DNA of 64,000 nucleotides, from the NCBI GenBank assembly GCA_963839165.1, contig CAWIUG010000036.1, forward strand, positions 186,001 through 250,000. The letters are read 5' to 3'. The translations under genes and the position numbers were made by a program. This DNA comes from DATFVA01 sp963839165. GTDB lineage: Bacteria > Bacteroidota > Ignavibacteria > Ignavibacteriales > Ignavibacteriaceae. Below the pieces are notes generated by a model, which did not search any database, was not told the DNA's origin, and was given only the letters and a program-made list of their open reading frames with translations. The stretch's first letter is position 1. Every line of letters starts with the position of its first letter. This document shows positions 55,522 to 64,000 of the stretch, one piece after another.

Positions 55522-55785
55522 TCAACCGATAACTTTTGCTACTTCCTCATCTGTAAGTACGGGATCAACTTTAAAGGTTAATTTATTCGACCATTCCTGG
55601 ATCCATTTACCCATTGCGTCTGTATTATTGGTTTCAGCAATGATAAATCCCTCATTACCGTTTATACTGTGCCATCTACCTTTCATTGTGACACCTTCAG
55701 GTGGGCGGGCTCCGGTCTTCTTAAATAATCCCTGTACCTCATCTCTATGTTCAGGCGTGACCTGATAAGTTATGTGGAACTGCAT
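55522..55785 (-). CDS. DUF3303 family protein
   Basis: An 87-residue protein with the DUF3303 pattern: MQFHITYQVTPEHRDEVQGL, PPEGVTMKGRWHSINGNEGF and IIAETNNTDAMGKWIQEWS. It is a small dimeric alpha-beta barrel type fold by family. The biochemical role is unknown. It ends close to the shared terminator. A weak GGAGT sequence precedes the start. Confidence 0.85.
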   Translation of the reverse strand: MQFHITYQVTPEHRDEVQGLFKKTGARPPEGVTMKGRWHSINGNEGFIIAETNNTDAMGKWIQEWSNKLTFKVDPVLTDEEVAKVIG

Positions 55786-55947
55786 TCTTAACTCCTTTCT
55801 GACTTTTATAAGTCTTATTTAATTGAATAAAGCTTTCTCTCATCGTAATGATTACCCGAAATTAATTGTCATATAAAGGTTTCACTAATAGAGAACTGAT
55901 AATATTTAATTTCCTGCTAAGTGAAACCTTTTAACATTCCTGCTCAA

Positions 55948-56709
55948 TTAATTCCTTTCTACCACACCTGTTGGAACTGTCTTTTTGGGCGGCATAGGAA
56001 CGATCTGAGATACTTCCTGCTGATACCTGCGGTATTCGTCACCATGGAATCTTACAAGATCTCTCTCTTCAAGTTGAATACCCACAAGGATATATCCTGT
56101 AGTGGCAAAAGCAAAAAGCAGATGCCCGACTGTCATATGAGGTGCGGCCCAGAAGGCAATAATAAATCCAACCATCAAAGGGTGCCGCACTATTTTGTAA
56201 AAGAATGGTTTTACAAAATGCGGAGGGTTCAGTTCCTTGTTTTTCAGATTCAGATAAACCTGCTGAAGTCCGAAAAGGTTAAAATGGTTGATAAGGAACG
56301 TTCCGAAAAGCACGATAAACCAGCCTGCGAAGTAAAGCGCTGTTAATAAAGATCCGGCAGCAGTTCCCTGCACATTCCAGATGTCGGCGGTTATCGGTCT
56401 CCAGTATACAAATAACAGAATAAGTATAACGCTTGAGAAAAGAACGTAGGTGCTTCGTTCGATCGGTTTGGGAATAAACTTCGTCCACCATCTCTTAAAT
56501 CGCTGCCTTGCCATTACACTATGTTGAACAGCAAAAAGGGAAAGCAGCAGAATGTTTACAATCCAGGCATTTGCGTTCCCGCTCCGAAAACCAGAATCTA
56601 TAGTTTTAGGGACAAGCAAATCACCAACAAACCCTATGGCATAAAGAAATGTTACAAAAAATATGGAATAACATATTATCCCATACAGAAAAAAAAGAAC
56701 ACGTTTCAT
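55948..56709 (-). CDS. Methanethiol S-methyltransferase-like (MddA family)
   Basis: A 253-residue membrane protein with about six helices, of the isoprenylcysteine methyltransferase-like fold. C-terminal motifs are KPFFYKIVRHPLMVGFIIAF, AAPHMTVGHLLFAFATTGYI and QLEERDLVRFHGDEYRRYQ; they match MddA, which methylates methanethiol to dimethyl sulfide. The start at 56709 follows GGAGG. Identity as MddA should be treated as probable, since NnrU-like relatives share the architecture. It is transcribed from the same side as osmC, with about 110 bases between them. Confidence 0.75.
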   Translation of the reverse strand: MKRVLFFLYGIICYSIFFVTFLYAIGFVGDLLVPKTIDSGFRSGNANAWIVNILLLSLFAVQHSVMARQRFKRWWTKFIPKPIERSTYVLFSSVILILLFVYWRPITADIWNVQGTAAGSLLTALYFAGWFIVLFGTFLINHFNLFGLQQVYLNLKNKELNPPHFVKPFFYKIVRHPLMVGFIIAFWAAPHMTVGHLLFAFATTGYILVGIQLEERDLVRFHGDEYRRYQQEVSQIVPMPPKKTVPTGVVERN

Positions 56710-56818
56710 CTGAACCTCCTTCATATTATATATATTTGGCCTTATTCTTCTTAACAATGAAACATCGGCATCAGACTGTAATCATAGCCATCATCACCGA
56801 CTCCTGCTGTTTATCATT

Positions 56819-57397
56819 TTATTCACAAATGGTTTCATCCTCAACTGTTATCTCAACCGGAAATGGTGTTGTTATTATTTTGTAAACAATAGATGTTTTT
56901 TTTCCCAGTTCACATAAAAATTTTTTTTCTTTATAAGAAAGCTCATTTCCTCTTATCCTGAATTTCATCCTGATATTTTCAAGAATATTTCCATCATCGT
57001 AACTGAGTCCGAACATATATCTCAGGTCGATCTTGCCCTCAATCTCCGATTCAATATCGGTAAGTACAATACCTCTTGCCGCAGCTATGCACACTATAGA
57101 ATTCGTTAAACAACCCGCCAGAGCGTTAAGCAGGTACTCTACAGCAGTGGGTCCGTTATCCTCGCCAAGCAGTGAAGATGGTTGATCGATTTCAAATATG
57201 AACGGGGAAACCCGTGTAGCGTCTTCCCGTTCGGCTCCGTAGAATCCTTTTATTACCGACCTGCTGTGACCGCCATTCATCCACGTATTATTCACCCTGA
57301 AGATAAATTTTGCAAGAGAAGGGTGCTGCCTAATGGCATCCATCATTTCAAATAACCGGGACTTGTCTATTCCGTTTACCTTGTCAGACATTTTCAA
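56819..57397 (-). CDS. OsmC-family protein
   Basis: A 192-residue protein. The OsmC fold has GCLTNSIVCIAAARG (first peroxidatic Cys region) and LCELGKKTSIVYKI (second cysteine region), after GENNGPTAVEY-like GEDNGPTAVEYLLNALAG. These are peroxide- or thiol-reducing proteins. The second cysteine is offset from the usual motif, so peroxidase activity is not certain. A good sigma-54 promoter ends about 20 bases upstream, and the neighbouring upstream gene encodes a sigma-54 activator. Confidence 0.88.
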   Translation of the reverse strand: MKMSDKVNGIDKSRLFEMMDAIRQHPSLAKFIFRVNNTWMNGGHSRSVIKGFYGAEREDATRVSPFIFEIDQPSSLLGEDNGPTAVEYLLNALAGCLTNSIVCIAAARGIVLTDIESEIEGKIDLRYMFGLSYDDGNILENIRMKFRIRGNELSYKEKKFLCELGKKTSIVYKIITTPFPVEITVEDETICE

Positions 57398-57428
57398 ATC
57401 ATTGATTAAGTGGTTATACCTTTTGTGA

Positions 57429-57447
57429 ATGCATTTAGAATGCCAGA
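57429..57447 (-). promoter_or_regulatory. Sigma-54 promoter of osmC
   Basis: The minus strand reads TGGCATtctaaaTGCA: -24 GG at 57444-57443 and -12 GC at 57432-57431, exactly ten bases apart. Five of six bases match TGGCAC and four match TTGCA. The predicted start site (about 57419) lies about 20 bases upstream of the osmC start codon. Confidence 0.65.
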
Positions 57448-57510
57448 CAGGCCTGGTAGGAATAACATCAGAATTTCTCTGATAAGAGGCTTAATAGTGA
57501 ATTGCATACT

Positions 57511-57545
57511 CACGGGATCCCGTTGATAACGAAATCCCGCGGGTG
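57511..57545. promoter_or_regulatory. Paired palindromes, candidate activator binding sites
   Basis: Two perfect palindromes, CGGGATCCCG (57513-57522) and CCCGCGGG (57536-57543), lie 23 bases apart in start positions and about 70-100 bases upstream of the sigma-54 promoter. This position and symmetry fit enhancer sites for the Fis-domain activator encoded by the adjacent gene. Confidence 0.45.
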
Positions 57546-57683
57546 AATTTATGAGATTTAGTAACCCGGCAACTAATGATAATTTGAACCAGTGCCAAAA
57601 GGTTTTACCTGAAGTCTTATCAGACAGAGCTAATGTTTATTTAACCGCTTTCGGGCAAGTCGCCGTTGAGAAGGTTAGTGACA

Positions 57684-59585
57684 CTATTTTTTCAGCTGCA
57701 GTGATTTAATTTTTGAACTTAAGGTTGTTGGGGGGAGTCCCAGGAGATTTGCCGCACCACCGCTGCCGGAAATTTTCCAATTAGTCGACTTCAAAGCACG
57801 TATGATATTTTCTTTTTCAAGTTCCTGTAACTCTTTTTGCGATAATATTCTAATGTCGCGGGATTGGCTTGTATCCGGAGTTGAAGGCTGACTGTCCGAC
57901 GGCAGTATACCTTCGAAACTAACTGTTCCCTCTTTAGCAGTTATTACAGCTCTTTCAATTATATTCTGAAGCTCACGCACATTTCCCGGCCAGCTGTAGG
58001 AAAGCAGTCTTTGCTTCGAATATGCTGAAAGTTTCGGAGCATCCACACCGAATTTTTTGGAGAACCGGGTTATAAACTCTTCGGCCAGCCTGATGATATC
58101 GTTACCTCTTTCTCTTAATGGAGGTAAATTAATGGGGTAAACATTAAGCCTGTAATACAAATCCTCTCTGAATTTCCCCTCCTTTATTTGCTCACTTAGG
58201 TTCCTGTTCGTTGCGGCGATAATCCTTACATTCACTTTTCTTGTTCCTGAGCTTCCCACGGGTTCGAATTCTCCATCCTGAATTATCCGCAAAAGCTTCG
58301 ATTGCATATCAAGCTGCAGATCACCAATCTCATCAAGAAATATCGTTCCTCCGTCAGCAAGCTCAAATCTGCCGATCCTTCTTTTGGTAGCTCCGGTAAA
58401 TGCTCCGCTTACATGTCCGAAAAACTCACTTTCAATTAAAGATGGAGGAATAGCAGCACAGTTAACTTTTATCAGAGGTTTGTTTTTTCTGCCTCCTGCC
58501 TGGTGTATCGCTCTGGCTGCAAGTTCTTTCCCCGTACCGGTTTCCCCGGAAATGAGTACGGTACTGTCAGTTTTGGCTATAAGACTTATATCCTTCAGCA
58601 GATTCATTATAGGACGGCTTTGACCTATAATTTCATCGAAATCATTCAGGAGTTTAAGTTCCTCTTTTAAGTACTCTGTCTCAGCTTTAAGTGAATGGAT
58701 CCTCTTTTCAGCTTCAAGCTTGTCATTTATATTGCGCAGGATAACTGTATAAAACATTTCGTTTTTGTTTTTATTCTGTGAAATTGTTGCTTCGGCAGGA
58801 AAGTGAATTCCGTTTTTGCAGTGAATATTAAGATTGTCTGTAATCCAGATATGTTTTCCTCCTTCTTCCAGCTGTTCAAGTTCTTTGAGTGCGCCAAGAA
58901 AAATATCCCCGCTTTTATCAGACAGAAGTTCCATGAAATTTTTCCCTAATACTTCCTCAGGCATACATTTAACCAGCCTGACAGCGGCCGGATTCATCAT
59001 CGTTATCTTAAACTGGTGGTTAAGTTCGATGATACCGTCCATTGCACTGTCAATGAGCCTGCGAAGCTTATCTTCTTTCTCGTGAATTTCTTTCTCCGCT
59101 ACTAACCTCTGTAATTCTGCTGCCGCACGACCTGCGAAAATCTGGAAAATAGCTTCACTGTTTCGTTTCAAAGGCATTGGTTTGTCATCGATTACTGCAA
59201 GTAGTCCTAATGTTTCACCGTTAACATCAAGCAGAGGTGCCCCCATATAACTAACTACTTTAATTCCAAAATCAGGAGAATCGGGAAATAATCCGGAGAC
59301 GTTTTCTTTAATGTGTACAAACTTTTTTTGATCAATAACATTTTCGCAGGGAGTGTTCTCAACTCTATATTCAAAATCCTTTATCCAATGATTTTTGTAA
59401 CAAAATGCATGAGCACGGAGAAGGCGTAACTCTTCAAAATATTCCGTTACCCAGGCTCCGGAAGTGTCGAGAACTTCACAAAGGTTCCTGACAAGAGCAT
59501 AGAAGAAATCAGAACCGGTCTGGCTGGAAGTACCTTCAAGGATTGCTCTCAAAGCGTAGTTTTCCTGTCCGTTATCGGTTAACAT
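57684..59585 (-). CDS. Sigma-54-dependent activator with GAF and PAS domains
   Basis: A 633-residue protein. N-terminal GAF domain (about 15-160), a PAS domain (about 165-285, FKITMMNPAAVRLVKCMPEE), then AAA+ with GETGTGKE, GAFTGA, FLDEIGDLQ and NLPPLRERGND. The C-terminal Fis helix-turn-helix ends LGLPPTTLSSKIKSLQLKK. It resembles FhlA/NorR-like activators. The next gene downstream is osmC, with a sigma-54 promoter between them, so it is the likely local regulator. The GAF ligand is unknown. Confidence 0.94.
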   Translation of the reverse strand: MLTDNGQENYALRAILEGTSSQTGSDFFYALVRNLCEVLDTSGAWVTEYFEELRLLRAHAFCYKNHWIKDFEYRVENTPCENVIDQKKFVHIKENVSGLFPDSPDFGIKVVSYMGAPLLDVNGETLGLLAVIDDKPMPLKRNSEAIFQIFAGRAAAELQRLVAEKEIHEKEDKLRRLIDSAMDGIIELNHQFKITMMNPAAVRLVKCMPEEVLGKNFMELLSDKSGDIFLGALKELEQLEEGGKHIWITDNLNIHCKNGIHFPAEATISQNKNKNEMFYTVILRNINDKLEAEKRIHSLKAETEYLKEELKLLNDFDEIIGQSRPIMNLLKDISLIAKTDSTVLISGETGTGKELAARAIHQAGGRKNKPLIKVNCAAIPPSLIESEFFGHVSGAFTGATKRRIGRFELADGGTIFLDEIGDLQLDMQSKLLRIIQDGEFEPVGSSGTRKVNVRIIAATNRNLSEQIKEGKFREDLYYRLNVYPINLPPLRERGNDIIRLAEEFITRFSKKFGVDAPKLSAYSKQRLLSYSWPGNVRELQNIIERAVITAKEGTVSFEGILPSDSQPSTPDTSQSRDIRILSQKELQELEKENIIRALKSTNWKISGSGGAANLLGLPPTTLSSKIKSLQLKK

Positions 59586-59710
59586 ACCTGATCATTTATG
59601 TTACTAAGTTAAATTACTTGAATATAAAAACGATAGGGCGGTATAGCAATACTTAAAATTGCAATTTTTCTTATCTGTGAGCTTTGAGAACCCTCAATTA
59701 ATAGCCGCAT

Positions 59711-59855
59711 TCCTCCCCTGCTTCCCCTCCACCCCCACCCACCCAGCCTACACCCCCAAGCTTTCCACCCCACCCCACTATTCACACCTCCCCCCTTCCC
59801 CACACCCCCTGTCCGTTTCCCTCACCCCCACCACACCCTCCCCACTTTCCACCCG
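59711..59855. other. C-rich tract with G-quadruplex potential (minus strand)
   Basis: At least 15 runs of three or more C over about 145 bases on the plus strand, with almost no G. The minus strand therefore has G runs, including GGGGG, GGG, GGG, GGGGG between 59757 and 59732 with loops of 8, 1 and 1 bases. It lies between the divergent sigma-54 activator and Pif1-like helicase genes. A short open frame across it is not a gene. Confidence 0.85.
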
Positions 59856-59933
59856 CAGTCGCCTTGCTTCCCAAATGGTTTTTTGTGGATTTAAATATTA
59901 TTATTTTATGTACTAGAAATTAAAAGGGTATCA

Positions 59934-62132
59934 ATGGTCATTAAACACACTGCTGAATTTGATATTGCTTATCGTTTTATCACCGAAACAAATCAAAATA
60001 TTTTCCTTACCGGTAAGGCAGGCACAGGCAAAACAACCTTCCTGAAGTACCTCCGTTCAAATACTATGAAGGAATGTGTGGTTGCAGCACCCACAGGTGT
60101 AGCCGCAATAAATGCCAGAGGTGTTACACTGCATTCTCTTTTTCAGCTTCCTTTCGGAATAATAGTCCCCTCCTCCGGCTATTCCTTCAATAAAGCAAAT
60201 ATTAAACGTCATCCGTTACTTTCTAAACTTCGGTACAGCAATGAAAAACTGGAGCTTCTCCGGAACCTGGATCTTCTCATTATTGATGAAGCAAGTATGG
60301 TTGCTTCCTATATAGTAGATGCAATCGATTTGATATTACGATATGTTAGGAAAAGTCCTCACCGTCCTTTCGGCGGAGTACAGGTGTTGTTCGTAGGCGA
60401 CCTGTATCAGCTTCCTCCTGTCGTTAAACGGGATGACTGGGAAATTTTGAAGGAATTTTATTCATCAATCTTCTTTTTCGACAGCTTTGTACTGCGCGAA
60501 AATCCTCCTGTTATCATCGAGCTTAAGGAAATATTCAGACAATCGGATGCGACTTTTATTGAAATCCTTAACGGTATAAGAAATAATAATATTTCAGAGG
60601 GGAATTTCAGGATACTTCAGTCGAGACTCTTAACTGATTTTGTCCCGAAGGACGAGGAAGAATATATAACACTCACAACTCATAATCAGCAGGCAGATGA
60701 GATAAATCGCGTGAAATTGGATAGTATTCATAGTCAAGTTCACCGTTACAGGGCGGATGTGATAGATGATTTTCCCGAAAATGCTTTCCCGGCCGAAAAA
60801 GAGCTTGAGCTTAAAACAGGAGCACAGGTTATGTTCCTGAGGAATGATATTGAGGATAGAAAATATTTTAACGGAAAGATAGGAACAGTGACGGAGCTTG
60901 GTAAAGAAATTATAAAGGTTAAATGTAAAGATGACCTTAACGAGATAGAAGTGAAGAAGAGTGAATGGGAGAATATAAGGTATAAACTTGATCTGGTAAC
61001 CCGGGAAATTACTGAGGAGGTTCTCGGCAGTTTTATCCAGTATCCCCTGAGGCTGGCCTGGGCGATAACAATTCATAAAAGTCAGGGGTTAACATTTGAT
61101 AAAGTGGTTATAGATGCACAGAGAGCTTTTGCAAAAGGACAGGTGTATGTTGCATTAAGCCGCTGCACCTCGCTGGAAGGTCTCGTACTTAAAACCCCGG
61201 TTAGCAGGATTTATCTTGGGGGGCATCCGGATTTTATCCAATGGCATAGTGATAATCTTAGTAAAGATCTGCCGCTGCGGTTTGCTGAATCACGACAGTA
61301 TTATATGCTTGAAGAGATTGAAGATATATTTACCTGGAGCAACTGGTATTATGAGCTTATCGAATTCAAGGAGTTCCTTGAAGATAACAGCGAAAGAATA
61401 AATGAGGGTTCTTCGGAATGGCTGCCAGGTTTAATTAAGGGACAGGCAGAATTGTATGAGGTATCCCAAAAATTCAAGCAGATAATCCGAAAACTTAGCA
61501 CCCATCACCCATCGATTGAGCAGAACGAGGAACTTCAGGGAAGGTTGAGGGAGGGAGCTTCATATTTTTATACCGAAATATCTAAATGGAGAGATTGTTT
61601 TCTTGATCATCCAATAACTGTGGAGACAAAAAAGATTTCTTCAGTGATAGATGCTCACTTTTTGTTCATTAACCAGCTGCTTGAAGAAATTCTGGATAAG
61701 ATTGGTTTTTGCCGTAACGGATTTATTCTGAATGAATATCTTAATAATCGCACTCCTTCAGTAAGACGAGAAAAGAATATCCGGAGTTCTTATTCAACTA
61801 AAAAAAGAAATACGGTGGAGGAAACTATCAGGCTATTCCGCGAATTGAAAGGTCTGGAACTCACAGCCGTTGAAAGAGAGCTCACGATTGAGACTATTGA
61901 AGGCCATATTGCGAAGGGAATCAGACAGGGACTTATTAAAATCACAGAAATATTCCCGGAAGAAGAGGTCAGGAGAATCGCCGGCTATTTTCCCCGGGAT
62001 CTGACAAATATAAGACTCAGAACGATAAAGGATAATGCCCCTTCAGAAATCAGCTTTGGGCAATTAAAAATTGTTCTTGCACTTTTACAAAAACGTGCAG
62101 CAGAGGCTGATGAACCAGATGACATAGGCTGA
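59934..62132 (+). CDS. Pif1-like SF1B helicase with C-terminal HTH region
   Basis: A 732-residue helicase. Walker A FLTGKAGTGKTTFLKYLRSN, IIDEASMV (Walker B), VLFVGDLYQLPPV, AWAITIHKSQGLTFDKVVID and YVALSRCTSLEGL are the Pif1/RecD helicase motifs. The C-terminal 230 residues include a low-similarity helical region and a helix-turn-helix-like end (ERELTIETIEGHIAKGIRQG). Pif1 helicases unwind DNA 5' to 3' and resolve G-quadruplexes. It starts 79 bases after a G-quadruplex-prone tract. The role of the extra C-terminal part is unknown. Confidence 0.92.
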   Translation: MVIKHTAEFDIAYRFITETNQNIFLTGKAGTGKTTFLKYLRSNTMKECVVAAPTGVAAINARGVTLHSLFQLPFGIIVPSSGYSFNKANIKRHPLLSKLRYSNEKLELLRNLDLLIIDEASMVASYIVDAIDLILRYVRKSPHRPFGGVQVLFVGDLYQLPPVVKRDDWEILKEFYSSIFFFDSFVLRENPPVIIELKEIFRQSDATFIEILNGIRNNNISEGNFRILQSRLLTDFVPKDEEEYITLTTHNQQADEINRVKLDSIHSQVHRYRADVIDDFPENAFPAEKELELKTGAQVMFLRNDIEDRKYFNGKIGTVTELGKEIIKVKCKDDLNEIEVKKSEWENIRYKLDLVTREITEEVLGSFIQYPLRLAWAITIHKSQGLTFDKVVIDAQRAFAKGQVYVALSRCTSLEGLVLKTPVSRIYLGGHPDFIQWHSDNLSKDLPLRFAESRQYYMLEEIEDIFTWSNWYYELIEFKEFLEDNSERINEGSSEWLPGLIKGQAELYEVSQKFKQIIRKLSTHHPSIEQNEELQGRLREGASYFYTEISKWRDCFLDHPITVETKKISSVIDAHFLFINQLLEEILDKIGFCRNGFILNEYLNNRTPSVRREKNIRSSYSTKKRNTVEETIRLFRELKGLELTAVERELTIETIEGHIAKGIRQGLIKITEIFPEEEVRRIAGYFPRDLTNIRLRTIKDNAPSEISFGQLKIVLALLQKRAAEADEPDDIG

Positions 62133-62459
62133 CCCTAAACTCAAGTTCAGAGAGTTCAGCTCTTCAGGACCTCAATGCAGATATATTGCTATAAATTTTA
62201 TCCAGGTATTGTGTCTCTCCGATAGCTGTAACCACTTCTTTTTAACCGATCCCCATCTGCTTTAGCATGTGATGCTTCCGGAAATGCTCACAGGCTCCAT
62301 AATGAGTCTTTAAAGTAAAGTAAAGTTTATCCATTTCTCATGTTGGTCACCATTCAGCAGCTGGATCGGGGGCTAATAAATTAATATTTGGCAGTCCACT
62401 CGAGTTTATCCGCTCTTGCGTGACCCCTGCACGGATTATAATTATAGGGCATAAAAAAA
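62133..62459. other. Intergenic stretch, no confident gene
   Basis: The gap between the helicase stop and the rRNA terminator. Only a short minus-strand frame (29 codons near 62330-62240) and fragments with internal stops occur. I see no promoter or tRNA. A sequence AAAGTAAAGTAAAGT (around 62310) is a small tandem repeat. Confidence 0.5.
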
Positions 62460-62479
62460 CCCCGATCGGATGAACGGGG
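62460..62479 (-). terminator. rRNA operon terminator
   Basis: CCCCG (62460-62464) pairs with CGGGG (62475-62479), loop of ten bases, with seven A before it on the plus strand, hence a T run on the minus strand. It lies about 20 bases beyond the 3' end of the 5S gene. Confidence 0.8.
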
Positions 62480-62496
62480 TTTTATAAATTAAAATT

Positions 62497-62610
<114 letters not shown>

Positions 62611-62715
62611 ATTTAAACTTTGTGCTGAATTGTATCAACATCTCAAAAAAATAAAGAAAGACTGAAAGAGCCAAGCCCAAACAAAAAGAGTGCTATCGTG
62701 TGAATAAAAATTAAA

Positions 62716-64000
<1,285 letters not shown>

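Noticed and set aside
57590..57610. Second sigma-54-like TGGCAC on the minus strand
   Set aside because: The -24 part matches but no GC lies ten bases downstream.
59609..59916. Short proline-, histidine- or glycine-rich frames across the C-rich tract
   Set aside because: They reflect biased composition only, exist on both strands, and lack any domain.
62240..62330. A 29-codon minus-strand frame (MDKLYFTLKTHYGACEHF...)
   Set aside because: Too short, no ribosome binding site, stops on both sides and no recognisable family.

Overview
The window reads as one stretch of chromosome from a Gram-negative bacterium of the Fibrobacterota-Chlorobiota-Bacteroidota group, most likely an Ignavibacteria-type lineage. 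The support is indirect but consistent. Two secreted proteins end in the type IX sorting tail with the QNYPNPFNP motif. There are outer-membrane biogenesis genes (Kdo transferase, heptosyltransferase-like GT9 enzymes, LptE-like lipoprotein, MlaEFD-type transporter, two Omp85/surface-antigen-like proteins), a GWxTD-domain protein, several sigma-54 activators, and TTTG-N19/20-TAnnTTTG promoters. Most genes lie on the minus strand and the content is largely core metabolism and cell envelope; no insertion sequence, prophage or CRISPR array was seen.

Layout. 1-3.1 kb: the tail of an isoaspartyl peptidase, a DinB-like protein, and a GT9-waaA pair preceded by an 11-bp tandem repeat. 3.4-12.3 kb: a small unknown gene, then a leuS-serS-ABC-ABC-fbp run. 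12.4-16 kb: a membrane AraC-type regulator, a secreted beta-helix protein and a WG-repeat protein. 16.1-22.2 kb: a decayed gene with a sigma-54-like promoter, then an operon of lipoprotein, sigma-54 activator, PEGA-domain Ser/Thr kinase and DUF5683-type protein. 22.3-29.5 kb: a small lipoprotein, a large peptidase/propeller/barrel protein, a two-TM protein and uvrA. 29.9-35.7 kb: MlaD-MlaF-MlaE, an unknown outer-membrane-like protein, yraN, rnhB and a UbiA-type prenyltransferase. 36.2-52.5 kb: Omp85, PfkB kinase, GWxTD protein, rimO, cdsA, zinc ribbon, CPBP protease, DUF3108, GT9, 3-methyladenine glycosylase, TPR, GT2, lptE, sigma-54 activator, SPOR protein and miaB. 52.6-59.6 kb: a cupredoxin T9SS protein, an SDR epimerase, DUF3303, an MddA-like methyltransferase, an OsmC protein and a GAF-PAS sigma-54 activator. 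59.9-64 kb: a Pif1-like helicase and the 5S and 23S rRNA genes (minus strand, 23S incomplete).

The most suggestive regulatory unit is a good sigma-54 (-24/-12) promoter with two upstream palindromes directly before osmC, next to the GAF-PAS sigma-54 activator. A second module combines a sigma-54 activator with a membrane Ser/Thr kinase that lacks the usual glycine loop. A dense G-run tract with G-quadruplex potential lies just upstream of the Pif1-like helicase gene.

A technical caution: at least six genes (second ABC transporter, WG-repeat protein, surface protein, uvrA, sigma-54 activator before lptE, miaB) carry small indels that break otherwise well conserved reading frames, including three within about 60 bases of miaB. 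This pattern fits residual sequencing or assembly indels better than real gene loss. Those genes are described here as single genes.
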